From SVQP01 sp045587385 (lineage in GTDB: Bacteria; Bacillota; Clostridia; Oscillospirales; CAG-272): a stretch of DNA of 64,000 nt. Where the stretch lies: the NCBI GenBank assembly GCA_045587385.1, contig JAZNCE010000120.1, positions 1-64,000 on the forward strand, given 5' to 3'. The translations under genes and the position numbers were made by a program. Below are positions 8,468 to 15,651 of the stretch, one piece after another (positions within the stretch are counted from its first letter, which is position 1; the number at the start of each line of letters is the position of its first letter). The notes under the pieces were generated by a model. The model saw only the letters and a list, made by a program, of their open reading frames with translations. It was not told the origin of the DNA and did not search any database.

Positions 8468-9160
8468 AATCACGTCACAAACAAGCATATTATGATCGGT
8501 AACACGCGAAGTCGTGGTATCGACCGTATGTACGTTTTCCACTTTGTATCCTAAATACAGCACGTTGTCAATGCTTCTGTCTGCATAGGTCAGCAAATCG
8601 GTATTGGCGCGATCAAAACGGGGCAGGTATTCTGCAAGCTTTGGGGGATTGGTATTGAAATCTCCGCAGCACAGAAGCCGAGCTCCGTTTTTCTCTACAT
8701 ATTCGCAAAGAATATCGCCCAGGCACAGCATAGTATCCGTGTTTGCTTCTTCGCTTTCAATGGAAAGGTGAGTATTGAAAAGCGTCACGCTCTCTCCTTC
8801 CACATCCAAGACCACGTAACCGCAGGAAGTGCCTTGCTTTGCGATTTTCACGGCAAAATTCAAGGTCTGAGCCTCAACTATGGGATAGCGCGACAGAATA
8901 GCCGTACCGTATTCACCGCCTTGGAAATCACGTATTTTGATGAAATAAGAATAATCATACCCGGACATATGCGCAAGCTCTGCCGTCATATCTACTCCCT
9001 CGGAGCGTGCTGCACATTTATCTACTTCTTGAAGGCAAACGGCATCTGCTCTGACAGCGGCAATGCTCTCTGCCAACAGCTGTAGATTTTCTTTTGTATA
9101 TTGCCCGTGCAAAAAATGCGATGAGCAAATATTATAGCTTGCTAATTTGAAAGATTTCAT
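8462..9160 (-). CDS. Endonuclease/exonuclease/phosphatase (EEP) family protein
   Basis: This 232-residue protein has the EEP fold motifs. SYNIC is near the N-terminus, LQEVD is the metal-binding Glu (about residue 45), GDFNTNP is the catalytic Asp-Asn (about 165), and TDHNM near the C-terminus is in the SDHxP position. There is no signal peptide, so it is likely cytoplasmic. Members hydrolyse phosphodiesters in DNA, lipids or nucleotides, and the substrate cannot be told from these motifs. It converges with the AlaX-like gene. Confidence 0.8.
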   Translation of the reverse strand: MKSFKLASYNICSSHFLHGQYTKENLQLLAESIAAVRADAVCLQEVDKCAARSEGVDMTAELAHMSGYDYSYFIKIRDFQGGEYGTAILSRYPIVEAQTLNFAVKIAKQGTSCGYVVLDVEGESVTLFNTHLSIESEEANTDTMLCLGDILCEYVEKNGARLLCCGDFNTNPPKLAEYLPRFDRANTDLLTYADRSIDNVLYLGYKVENVHTVDTTTSRVTDHNMLVCDVIL

Positions 9161-9238
9161 AAAATCACCTCTTTTCTATATTGTAGCATAAAATTATCTA
9201 TTGGTAAAGAGGTAAATCACAAATTCCCTCTTGTAAAC

Positions 9239-9267
9239 TTGACACGATTTGCTCGGTATGATATAAT
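9239..9267 (+). promoter_or_regulatory. Promoter of glpK
   Basis: TTGACA (9239-9244) and TATAAT (9262-9267) are exact consensus elements 17 bp apart. The glpK start is 31 bp downstream, with CGGAGG before it. Confidence 0.75.
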
Positions 9268-9297
9268 CAGTATAAGGAATCATAACGGAGGTACGCT

Positions 9298-10782
9298 ATG
9301 AAGCAATATTTACTTGCCATGGACCAAGGAACGACAAGCTGTCGTGCCATCATATTTTCAGCCACGGGTGAAATGATCGCCACCGCGCAAAAGGAATTTA
9401 CGCAATTCTTCCCTGCTGATGGCTGGGTGGAGCATGATCCTACCGAGATTTGGGCAACGCAAATCGGTGTTGCGCACGAGGCTCTTGCCAAATCCGGGCT
9501 TGACAGCAGCGATATTGCGGGCATTGGCATCACCAATCAGCGCGAAACCACCGTGGTTTGGGATAAAAACACCGGCAAACCGATCTATAATGCAATCGTT
9601 TGGCAATGTCGCCGCACTGCTGCATATTGCGATGAATTGAAAGCACAAGGTTATACGGAGACGGTACGCGCCAAGACCGGACTTTTGATCGACTCCTATT
9701 TCTCCGCTACTAAAATCCGTTGGATATTGCAAAACGTGCCCGGCGCGATGGAAAAAGCAAACCGCGGAGAATTGCTGTTCGGCACGATCGACGCTTGGTT
9801 GATCTGGATGCTTACGGGCGGCAAGGTGCATGCTACCGACCCCAGTAATGCAGCACGAACCATGATTTATAATATTCATGATCTTTGTTGGGATCGCGAG
9901 CTTCTCGACTTGTTCGGCATTCCTTCGAATATGCTTCCCGAGGTCATGCCCTCCTCCGGTATTTTCGGATATACCAAGCCCATGCTGTTTGGTTGCGAGA
10001 TTCCGATTGCAGGCGTTGCAGGTGACCAGCAGGCGGCATTATTCGGGCAATGCTGCTTCGACAAGGGCGACGTCAAAAACACCTACGGCACGGGCGGATT
10101 TATGCTCATGAACACCGGTACGACTCCCATTTCTTCTCAGAACGGTCTTGTAACGTCGATCGCGTGGCGTATAGGCGACGTAACCCAATACGTTCTGGAG
10201 GGTTCCGTGTTTATTTGCGGTGCTGCCGTACAATGGCTGCGCGACGGTCTTGGTATGATCCGCGCGTCGGCTGATACTGAAAAGCTGGCACGCAGCGTAC
10301 CGGATAGCGGCGGTGTCTATTTCGTTCCCGCGTTTGTTGGCTTGGGAGCACCCTACTGGGATGCTTACGCCAGAGGCAGTATTACGGGACTGACGCGCGC
10401 CACGACAAAAGCGCACATAGTGCGCGCAACGCTTGAAGCGATGGCATATCAAACTGCTGACGTTCTGAGTGTGATGGAACAAGAGGTGGGCACCGAGGTG
10501 CAAGCACTTAAGGTGGACGGTGGTGCAAGCGCAAACGGATTTTTGCTGCAATTTCAGTCTGATATTACAGGAATGCGCATTGTGCGTCCTGCGTGTATCG
10601 AGACTACCGCGTTGGGTGCTGCTTGCCTTGCAGGTCTTGCCGTGGGTATTTATGAGTCTACAGATCACATTCGTGCCGTCAACAAAGCGGATGCAAGCTT
10701 TGACCCGAAGATGACAAGCGAGCAACGCGACGAGCTTTATCTGGGTTGGAAGCGTGCAATCAAAAGAACGCTGAGTGAATAA
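9298..10782 (+). CDS. glpK: Glycerol kinase
   Basis: The enzyme phosphorylates glycerol to glycerol-3-phosphate with ATP, in the cytoplasm. FGGY-family motifs are clear: LAMDQGTTSCRAI at the N-terminus (ATP/phosphate loop), GITNQRETTVVWDK (about 80), GTIDAWLIW, the central GVAGDQQAALFGQ, and VDGGASANGFLLQFQ with the FGGY C-domain. Length 494 is standard. No glpF or glpD is adjacent, so it is a single-gene unit with its own strong promoter and terminator. Confidence 0.96.
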   Translation: MKQYLLAMDQGTTSCRAIIFSATGEMIATAQKEFTQFFPADGWVEHDPTEIWATQIGVAHEALAKSGLDSSDIAGIGITNQRETTVVWDKNTGKPIYNAIVWQCRRTAAYCDELKAQGYTETVRAKTGLLIDSYFSATKIRWILQNVPGAMEKANRGELLFGTIDAWLIWMLTGGKVHATDPSNAARTMIYNIHDLCWDRELLDLFGIPSNMLPEVMPSSGIFGYTKPMLFGCEIPIAGVAGDQQAALFGQCCFDKGDVKNTYGTGGFMLMNTGTTPISSQNGLVTSIAWRIGDVTQYVLEGSVFICGAAVQWLRDGLGMIRASADTEKLARSVPDSGGVYFVPAFVGLGAPYWDAYARGSITGLTRATTKAHIVRATLEAMAYQTADVLSVMEQEVGTEVQALKVDGGASANGFLLQFQSDITGMRIVRPACIETTALGAACLAGLAVGIYESTDHIRAVNKADASFDPKMTSEQRDELYLGWKRAIKRTLSE

Positions 10783-10787
10783 AAATA

Positions 10788-10827
10788 AAACGTAAAAAGG
10801 GTGCCGTTTGGCACCCCTTTTACGTTT
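10788..10827. terminator. Bidirectional terminator between glpK and rpmA
   Basis: GGGTGCC-GTTT-GGCACCC, extended by complementary A- and T-rich arms on both sides, serves the convergent glpK and rpmA transcripts. Confidence 0.85.
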
Positions 10828-10841
10828 GACCCGGTCAGAAA

Positions 10842-11120
10842 TCAGTCTGCGTAAACGCTGACCTGCTTCTTGTCCTTAGTCTTGTGTTCAAATTTTACCT
10901 TGCCGTCGATCAGCGCATACAGAGTGTGGTCGGTACCCATACCAACGTTGTTACCAGCGTGGATAGCGGTTCCTCTCTGTCTTACGATGATGTTGCCGGC
11001 GATAACTGCCTGACCGTCAGCCTTCTTAACGCCAAGGCGCTTAGACTCACTGTCACGACCGTTCTTAGTAGAGCCGACACCCTTTTTATGAGCAAAGAAC
11101 TGTAAACTAAGTCTCAACAT
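10842..11120 (-). CDS. rpmA: 50S ribosomal protein L27 with cleavable N-terminal extension
   Basis: This is the L27 component of the large ribosomal subunit near the peptidyl-transferase centre. The start at 11120 is set by a GGAGG site, giving 92 residues beginning MLRLSLQFFAHKKG. The LQFF segment before AHKKG matches the Firmicutes L27 extension, which the Prp protease removes after the second Phe. prp is the next gene upstream. It is last in the rplU-prp-rpmA operon. Confidence 0.96.
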   Translation of the reverse strand: MLRLSLQFFAHKKGVGSTKNGRDSESKRLGVKKADGQAVIAGNIIVRQRGTAIHAGNNVGMGTDHTLYALIDGKVKFEHKTKDKKQVSVYAD

Positions 11121-11186
11121 GATCTTACCTCCATCTTTAATGCGATCCCAATCCAAGGGGATTCTGAATTTGAAAAATTACGTGGT

Positions 11187-11549
11187 TTACGACTCGTACG
11201 CCTTATCGATAACAGATACGTCCAGGAAATCGTAATACTCTTCGATCATATCCTCAATCTGCTTGTAATAAGCCATGAAGATGCCCGAAACGGCATAACG
11301 CTTATAATCGTCCTCCTCAAATTCGGGGAGAGCCGACTTGGACTTAACCGTGATCTTGGTGGTTGACTCATCGATATTGTAATCAATATGCGATGCATAC
11401 GCCACTTCAACGGTATTGATGATGAGCATGGTCATTGCCGACAAAGCCGCGCAAATGATATCGTCACCCTCTTGTCCGTAACCTGTGTGTCCCTGTTCCT
11501 CAAAGCCGTAGAAAATTCCGTCGCTTCTGAAAAATACCAGCTTGGTCAT
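11187..11549 (-). CDS. prp: Ribosomal-processing cysteine protease Prp
   Basis: Prp cleaves the N-terminal extension of L27. The motif GHTGYGQEGDDIICAALSAM (residues about 19-38) holds the catalytic His (GHxG) and Cys (IICAA). Length 120 is close to the usual 105-115. It lies between rplU and rpmA as in most Firmicutes, 12 nt from the rplU stop. The predicted substrate site (LQFF|A) is present in the adjacent L27, so the enzyme and its target are consistent. Confidence 0.92.
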   Translation of the reverse strand: MTKLVFFRSDGIFYGFEEQGHTGYGQEGDDIICAALSAMTMLIINTVEVAYASHIDYNIDESTTKITVKSKSALPEFEEDDYKRYAVSGIFMAYYKQIEDMIEEYYDFLDVSVIDKAYES

Positions 11550-11561
11550 AAAAACCGAAAA

Positions 11562-11873
11562 TTAAGCCTCGATCTTAGTGATCTGAACCTTGGTGTAAGG
11601 CTGTCTGTGACCGATCTTCTTCTTTTCGTTCTTCTTGGGCTTGTACTTCATGACGTAAATCTTCTTGTTCTTGCCGTTCTTCAGCACAGTAGCGGTTACC
11701 TTAGCGCCTTCAACGGTGGGAACGCCTGCCTTAAAGCCTGCGTCGGTAGAAACTGCAACGACCTTATCAAAAACGATCTCGCTGCCTTCCTCAACATTGA
11801 GCTTCTCGACATAGATGATGTCCTGCTCGAGTACCTTGTACTGCTTTCCGCCGGTTTCAATTACTGCAAACAC
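11562..11873 (-). CDS. rplU: 50S ribosomal protein L21
   Basis: This large-subunit r-protein begins FAVIETGGKQYKV and ends with the basic KIGHRQPYTKVQI, both typical of L21. I choose a GTG start at 11873, because an AGAGAGG site lies about 6 nt upstream and this gives the standard 103 residues. An upstream GTG at 11882 abuts the ribosome site. It is first in the operon with prp and rpmA, behind a consensus promoter and a roughly 85-nt leader. Confidence 0.94.
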   Translation of the reverse strand: MFAVIETGGKQYKVLEQDIIYVEKLNVEEGSEIVFDKVVAVSTDAGFKAGVPTVEGAKVTATVLKNGKNKKIYVMKYKPKKNEKKKIGHRQPYTKVQITKIEA

Positions 11874-11965
11874 GAAAAGCACCTCTCTTTCATATAGTCT
11901 CGCTAAATTCGGCGATGCAATCTTTTAATAAACTGCATACTTAAAAAGCCTATTTTATGCGGCAC
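11874..11965 (-). ncRNA. Probable L21 leader (5' UTR of rplU)
   Basis: Between the promoter and the rplU start lies a leader of about 90 nt. It contains complementary patches such as GCATCGCC with GGCGATGC-like segments and the pair ATTTAGCGAG/TCGC. Firmicutes rplU operons often carry an autoregulatory L21 leader here. I assign it by position and size. A covariance-model match would be needed to confirm it. Confidence 0.35.
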
Positions 11966-11968
11966 TAT

Positions 11969-11997
11969 ATTTTAGCATATGATAGTATTTTTGTCAA
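11969..11997 (-). promoter_or_regulatory. Promoter of the rplU-prp-rpmA operon
   Basis: On the minus strand TTGACA (11992-11997) and TAAAAT (11969-11974) are 17 bp apart. From 11998 to 12109 the sequence is AT-rich and shows nothing else that I can support. Confidence 0.7.
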
Positions 11998-12109
11998 GGG
12001 GTTTTTGAAACTTTTTCACAATATTTTGATATTTTTTTCGTGCATTATGACAGATAATGATTCCAAATGAAAAATTGCCGAATTTTATTATCTTTTCGAC
12101 TTTTTTCTC

Positions 12110-12166
12110 TTGACGAATGCTGCAAAATATCGTATAATCTAATCGTGATTACCATTAATTACCATT
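12110..12166 (+). promoter_or_regulatory. Promoter and direct-repeat operator candidate of the ROK-like gene
   Basis: TTGACG (12110-12115) and TATAAT (12133-12138) are 17 bp apart. Just downstream, ATTACCATT occurs twice (12148-12156 and 12158-12166) with a 10-bp period. This position fits a repressor site for the adjacent regulator. Confidence 0.55.
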
Positions 12167-12179
12167 TCGGAGTGTGAGT

Positions 12180-13238
12180 ATGTCTAATAAACCCGATCAA
12201 GATTCCCACAGCATTCCTTCGATGCTTAACGGCTTCCGCAGAGAAAATCTATTGTCCTGCTTTTCTGCCCTTTGCGAGCATGCACCCATGACACGCGCGG
12301 ACCTTGCAGCCATAACGGAGCTTTCCATCATGACAACCGGCAAGATTGCTGATGCCATGATTGAATGCGGCGTGCTGATTGAAGAAAAGCACCCGGGAGC
12401 AGGTGCCGGTCGCAGACCGGGCATGCTGCATTTTTCTCCCAAGCCGATATTTTTAATTCTTAACCTGGGCAGCAGGCGCTTTCGCGCACACTTGTTGTCT
12501 CCTTCTAAGCAATTCAAGGAGATCTGCGTGCACGATTATAACGATATCTTCCCGTTTGACGATAATCTTTTGATCTTTCTGAACGCAGTACGCAGAGCAT
12601 GCAACGCTACCAAGGAAAACATTCCTTATCTTGCTGTTATCACCGCCCCCGAGGATGACAAACGTCAATCTATTACGCGTTCCCTGCCTATATCTCCTCG
12701 CTCAAACGAGCACATGATAGCCTATATTGGCAAGATCATGCGTCGTGAATGTGACTTAGTTCTGGATGAAATTACAGCTGCTCAGCACTGCTTTCATTCC
12801 ATTTCCTCATACAAGGACGTGGGTTGCGGTGCGTTCCTGTGCTTATCCGGCATGACCTATGCAACGGTCTGGATGCGAGGAAACCTGCTTTCTCCTCGCG
12901 TATGCCGCATTGGTGAATTAATGATGCCTGCACACAGACGTATTTCGGATGCGCTTGCAGATGCATATTGCACCAAGGATGCGATTGAACCGACTGCATA
13001 TGCTATCGGTAGTCTTGAGACCTTCTTCACGCCTGATTGCGTATTGATTGAGTCCGACAGATTTAACATTGACGAGGCGTTCTTGCAAGGAGTTTATGCG
13101 TCTTTGTCCAAGCTTTTGCCTGAAGACAGTCGTATCATTCCACTAAAAAGAGCCAAGGCAGATCCAAGTGCTGCTGTCTGCGGCTGCACAAATGAGCTGC
13201 GAAGAATATGGTTTTATGATTTGACGGGAATAAGATAA
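12180..13238 (+). CDS. Degenerate ROK-family-like transcriptional regulator
   Basis: The first about 85 residues form a winged helix like those of NagC/XylR-type ROK repressors: NLLSCFSALCEHAPMTRADL, then a GKIADAMIECGVLIE recognition region and the wing GAGAGRRPG. The remaining about 265 residues have the size and order of a ROK sugar-kinase domain. The expected DxGxT phosphate loop is replaced by LNLGSRRFRA, and no zinc motif CxCGxxGC is clear. The effector domain may therefore have lost ATP or sugar-kinase function. The ATG at 12180 is favoured over the GTG at 12174, because GGAG is correctly spaced only for the former. No sugar operon is adjacent. Confidence 0.6.
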   Translation: MSNKPDQDSHSIPSMLNGFRRENLLSCFSALCEHAPMTRADLAAITELSIMTTGKIADAMIECGVLIEEKHPGAGAGRRPGMLHFSPKPIFLILNLGSRRFRAHLLSPSKQFKEICVHDYNDIFPFDDNLLIFLNAVRRACNATKENIPYLAVITAPEDDKRQSITRSLPISPRSNEHMIAYIGKIMRRECDLVLDEITAAQHCFHSISSYKDVGCGAFLCLSGMTYATVWMRGNLLSPRVCRIGELMMPAHRRISDALADAYCTKDAIEPTAYAIGSLETFFTPDCVLIESDRFNIDEAFLQGVYASLSKLLPEDSRIIPLKRAKADPSAAVCGCTNELRRIWFYDLTGIR

Positions 13239-13253
13239 TTTTGCAAACAAGTA

Positions 13254-13282
13254 TTGCAATTTCTGATTATTTGTGGTATAAT
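13254..13282 (+). promoter_or_regulatory. Promoter of tRNA-Arg
   Basis: TTGCAA (13254-13259) and TATAAT (13277-13282) are 17 bp apart, 17 bp before the tRNA 5' end. Confidence 0.7.
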
Positions 13283-13299
13283 CTTGTTCGTTATATCAC

Positions 13300-13374
13300 G
13301 CCTCCATAGTTAAATGGATATAATAAACCCCTCCTAAGGGTTAGTTATGGGTTCGATTCCCGTTGGGGGTGCCA
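13300..13374 (+). tRNA. tRNA-Arg (anticodon CCT)
   Basis: The 75-nt gene has the acceptor GCCTCCA pairing with TGGGGGT, including one G-U pair. The anticodon stem AACCC/GGGTT encloses the loop CTCCTAA (anticodon CCT). The T-loop is GTTCGATTC and the CCA end is encoded. Its 3' part (T-arm plus acceptor strand plus CCA) is repeated three times downstream at exact 161-bp intervals. Confidence 0.95.
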
Positions 13375-13410
13375 AAAGGAACACACCGCTTTTGCGGTGT
13401 GTTCCTTTTG
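13375..13410 (+). terminator. Terminator of tRNA-Arg (repeat unit 1)
   Basis: A perfect 15-bp stem (13375-13389 with 13394-13408, loop TTTT) begins directly after the CCA and ends in a T-run. Confidence 0.85.
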
Positions 13411-13535
13411 CATCCTCAACGGTCTCAATGGAAGCCATTTCAAGCTGCCGGTAAAGTTTCGCAGCAATAACTGCAACATGCAGCTTGACATTTCGCACAG
13501 CGAAATACGGGTTCAGATTCCCGTTGGGGGTGCCA

Positions 13536-13570
13536 AAAGGAACACACCTCTTTTGCGGTGTGTTCCTTTT
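13536..13570 (+). terminator. Terminator-like hairpin of repeat unit 2
   Basis: It is nearly the same stem as in unit 1, with one mismatch near the loop (CCTC opposite GCGG). Confidence 0.7.
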
Positions 13571-13695
13571 GCATCCTCAACGGTCTCAATGGAAGCCATT
13601 TCAAGCTGCCGGTAAAGTTCCGCAGCAATAACTGCAACATGCAGCTTGACATTTCGCGCAGCGAAATACGGGTTCAGATTCCCGTTGGGGGTGCC

Positions 13696-13731
13696 AAAAT
13701 AACCGCCTTGCTTGTGCAGGGCGGTTATTTT
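13696..13731 (+). terminator. Terminator-like hairpin of repeat unit 3, with a different stem
   Basis: AAAATAACCGCC and GGCGGTTATTTT pair perfectly over 12 bp. The stem sequence is unrelated to those of units 1 and 2, yet it occupies the same place. This points to replacement or selection for pairing. Confidence 0.75.
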
Positions 13732-13922
13732 GCTGCCTCAACGAGTTCAATCAAACCCATTTCAAGCTGCCGGTAAAGTTTCGCAGCAATAACTGCAACA
13801 TGCAGCTTGACATTTCGCACAGCGAAATACGGGTTCAGATTCCCGTTGGGGGTGCCAAAAGGAACACACCGCCAAAGCGATGTCTTCCTTTGAGCTTATA
13901 GCACTTCATTCATAAAAAGTAC

Positions 13923-13951
13923 TTGAAATTACGCCTTAATTATGATATAAT
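13923..13951 (+). promoter_or_regulatory. Promoter of the zinc-ribbon membrane protein
   Basis: TTGAAA (13923-13928) and TATAAT (13946-13951) are 17 bp apart. AAAGGAG precedes the ATG at 13983. Confidence 0.65.
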
Positions 13952-13982
13952 AAGTTATTCCTATATGAAAGGAGCAACGATT

Positions 13983-14762
13983 ATGGGAAGAATGCTTGGT
14001 TCTTTTGCGGATAATGACGAGCTTGACCGTCCGGACTTAAATAAATGCCCCGATTGCGACTGCTTTTTCGCAAGCGATACCTGCCCACTTTGTAAAAAGG
14101 TGTGTCCCGAGGAGATGCGTGCAGGAAACAGAAAACCAGTTAAGCATAAAAAGCAACGCAGAAATACAGGTTCGGGAAGAGTGACCTTTATCTCTTGGTA
14201 TCACCGTTGGTGGTTCATTTTGCTCATGCTGTGGTTTCTGCCGATAGTCGGTTTGGTGCTTCTGATCTCCAGCCCGCATGAAAAGTGGAAGAAGTGGTTG
14301 GTCGCGTCTGTCGCGATCATTTACACGCTGTTATCCTTTGTGGGCGTCGGCACGCTTATAAACGGATTTACCAACCTCTTTGATCCACCCGTCAACACTT
14401 CCCTTTCCTATGAAGAATACGTAGAAAGATGCGAAGAGATCAGCGCAGAGCAATATTACCGAGGTTATGCCGACTATGAGGATGAATTTGTTGCCGTGGA
14501 GCTCAAAATTCACAAAAATGCCATGTTTACCGACATCAGCGGATACGATCAGTACACCTATTATATTGGCACACCGGTAGACACCAATGACTATTTCATT
14601 ATTCTGCGTGATTGCCTGATCGACAGCAGCCAATCCTTTATTCCCGGAGATATTGTAACCGTTTACGGTCAGGGGGATATCTTCTGCAAAGCTTTTGATA
14701 CTGAACAAAGCATTTATCAAGGTCCTTGTTTGAATATGGCTTATGCAGAATTAACCGAATAA
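13983..14762 (+). CDS. Zinc-ribbon membrane protein with OB-like C-terminal domain
   Basis: This 259-residue protein is of unknown function. The N-terminus carries two CxxC pairs (CPDCDC and CPLC, about residues 20-40), likely a zinc ribbon. A basic linker follows, then two membrane helices (about 78-100 and 105-128). The C-terminal about 120 residues are predicted outside the membrane. They have beta-rich segments ending in a GDIVTVYGQG strand, as in tRNA_anti/OB-like domains. The start at 13983 is chosen for its AAAGGAG site; an upstream start would overlap the promoter. It stands alone, between the repeat array and a strong terminator. Confidence 0.6.
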   Translation: MGRMLGSFADNDELDRPDLNKCPDCDCFFASDTCPLCKKVCPEEMRAGNRKPVKHKKQRRNTGSGRVTFISWYHRWWFILLMLWFLPIVGLVLLISSPHEKWKKWLVASVAIIYTLLSFVGVGTLINGFTNLFDPPVNTSLSYEEYVERCEEISAEQYYRGYADYEDEFVAVELKIHKNAMFTDISGYDQYTYYIGTPVDTNDYFIILRDCLIDSSQSFIPGDIVTVYGQGDIFCKAFDTEQSIYQGPCLNMAYAELTE

Positions 14763-14766
14763 TTTA

Positions 14767-14798
14767 AGCCCGAGGCTTGCGCCTCGGGCTATATTTTT
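14767..14798 (+). terminator. Terminator between 14762 and folD
   Basis: AGCCCGAGGC-TTGC-GCCTCGGGCT is a perfect 10-bp stem followed by ATATTTTT. It serves the plus-strand gene and may also act on the convergent folD transcript. Confidence 0.85.
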
Positions 14799-15651
14799 AG
14801 TTGTTCAGAGCCGCTTGGGCTGCAGTCAGCGTGTTTTGCAGCAGCATGGTGATGGTCATAGGTCCAACGCCACCGGGAACGGGGGTGATCATAGATGCAA
14901 CCTCGCTTACGGGCTCGAAGTCTACGTCACCGCACAGCTTTCCTTCAGCATTACGATTGATGCCAACGTCAATGACCACTGCGCCGGGCTTGACCATATC
15001 TGCGGTCACAAATCCCGGTCTGCCAACTGCTGCGACGAGAATATCCGCCTGCAAAGTCTGCGCCTTGAGATCAGACGTGCGGCTGTGACAAATCGTCACA
15101 GTGCCGTTATCATGCAACAGCAGCATTGCCATGGGCTTACCGACGATATTGGAGCGTCCGATCACCACGCAATGTTTGCCCGCCGCGCTGACGCCGCTGC
15201 GGAAAAGCAGCTGCATCACGCCTGCAGGGGTACACGGCAGCACGTTATAATCACCGATCATGATCTTACCTACGTTATACGGGTGGAATGCGTCCACGTC
15301 CTTTTCGGGCTTGATGCGCAAAAGAATGGTCTGCTCGTCAAGGTGCTTAGGCAGCGGCAGCTGCACCAAAATGCCGTGAATGTTCTCCTGCTTATTGAGT
15401 TGATCGATCAAGGCAATGACCTGCTCCTGCGAGGAATCCGCGGGCAACTCATGCACCTCGGAATAAAAACCTACCTCTGCGCACGCCTTATGCTTATTGC
15501 GTACATATACACGGGATGCAGGATCTTCCCCTACGATGATAACTGCCAGACCGGGCACTGTACCGTATGAGGCTTCAAACGCTTTTGTTTTATCTGCAAG
15601 TTCTACGCGAATCTCAGCGGAAATGCGCTTGCCGTCAATGATTGTCGCCAT
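14797..15651 (-). CDS. folD: Bifunctional methylene-THF dehydrogenase/methenyl-THF cyclohydrolase
   Basis: FolD interconverts methylene-, methenyl- and formyl-tetrahydrofolate. Motifs seen are YVRNKHKACAEVGF (catalytic Lys, about residue 54), VQLPLPKHL, PCTPAGVMQLL, the NADP loop VIGRSNIVGKPMAMLL, and PVPGGVGPMT near the C-terminus. With the ATG at 15651 it has 284 residues, the usual length. A longer reading runs back into lgt without similarity. It overlaps the 3' end of lgt by 17 nt, so they are co-transcribed. Confidence 0.96.
   Translation of the reverse strand: MATIIDGKRISAEIRVELADKTKAFEASYGTVPGLAVIIVGEDPASRVYVRNKHKACAEVGFYSEVHELPADSSQEQVIALIDQLNKQENIHGILVQLPLPKHLDEQTILLRIKPEKDVDAFHPYNVGKIMIGDYNVLPCTPAGVMQLLFRSGVSAAGKHCVVIGRSNIVGKPMAMLLLHDNGTVTICHSRTSDLKAQTLQADILVAAVGRPGFVTADMVKPGAVVIDVGINRNAEGKLCGDVDFEPVSEVASMITPVPGGVGPMTITMLLQNTLTAAQAALNN

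Larger units (their letters stand above)
13362..13874 (+). repeat. Three 161-bp tandem repeats carrying tRNA-Arg 3' ends and variable hairpins
   Basis: The string GTTGGGGGTGCCAAAA begins at 13362 (tRNA itself), 13523, 13684 and 13845, an exact 161-bp period. Each unit is a terminator-like hairpin right after CCA, a structured spacer, and then a copy of the tRNA T-arm and acceptor 3' strand. The spacer has the pairs AAGCTGC/GCAGCTT and ATTTCGC/GCGAAAT. The T-loop of the copies has one extra A (GTTCAGATTC). The 3' about 100 nt of the units are nearly identical. The hairpin changes between units but stays self-complementary. The fourth hairpin (about 13859-13895) is decayed. No protein is supported in the gene-free stretch 13375-13982. 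Confidence 0.85.

Noticed and set aside
13397..13776. Two similar short reading frames beginning MCSFCILNG in the repeat array
   Set aside because: They arise from the 161-bp repeat itself, span terminator hairpins and lack ribosome sites. 161 is not a multiple of three, so a coding repeat is unlikely.
13362..13874. CRISPR-like array
   Set aside because: The repeats are 161 bp with no unique spacers and no cas genes. They contain tRNA 3' ends instead.
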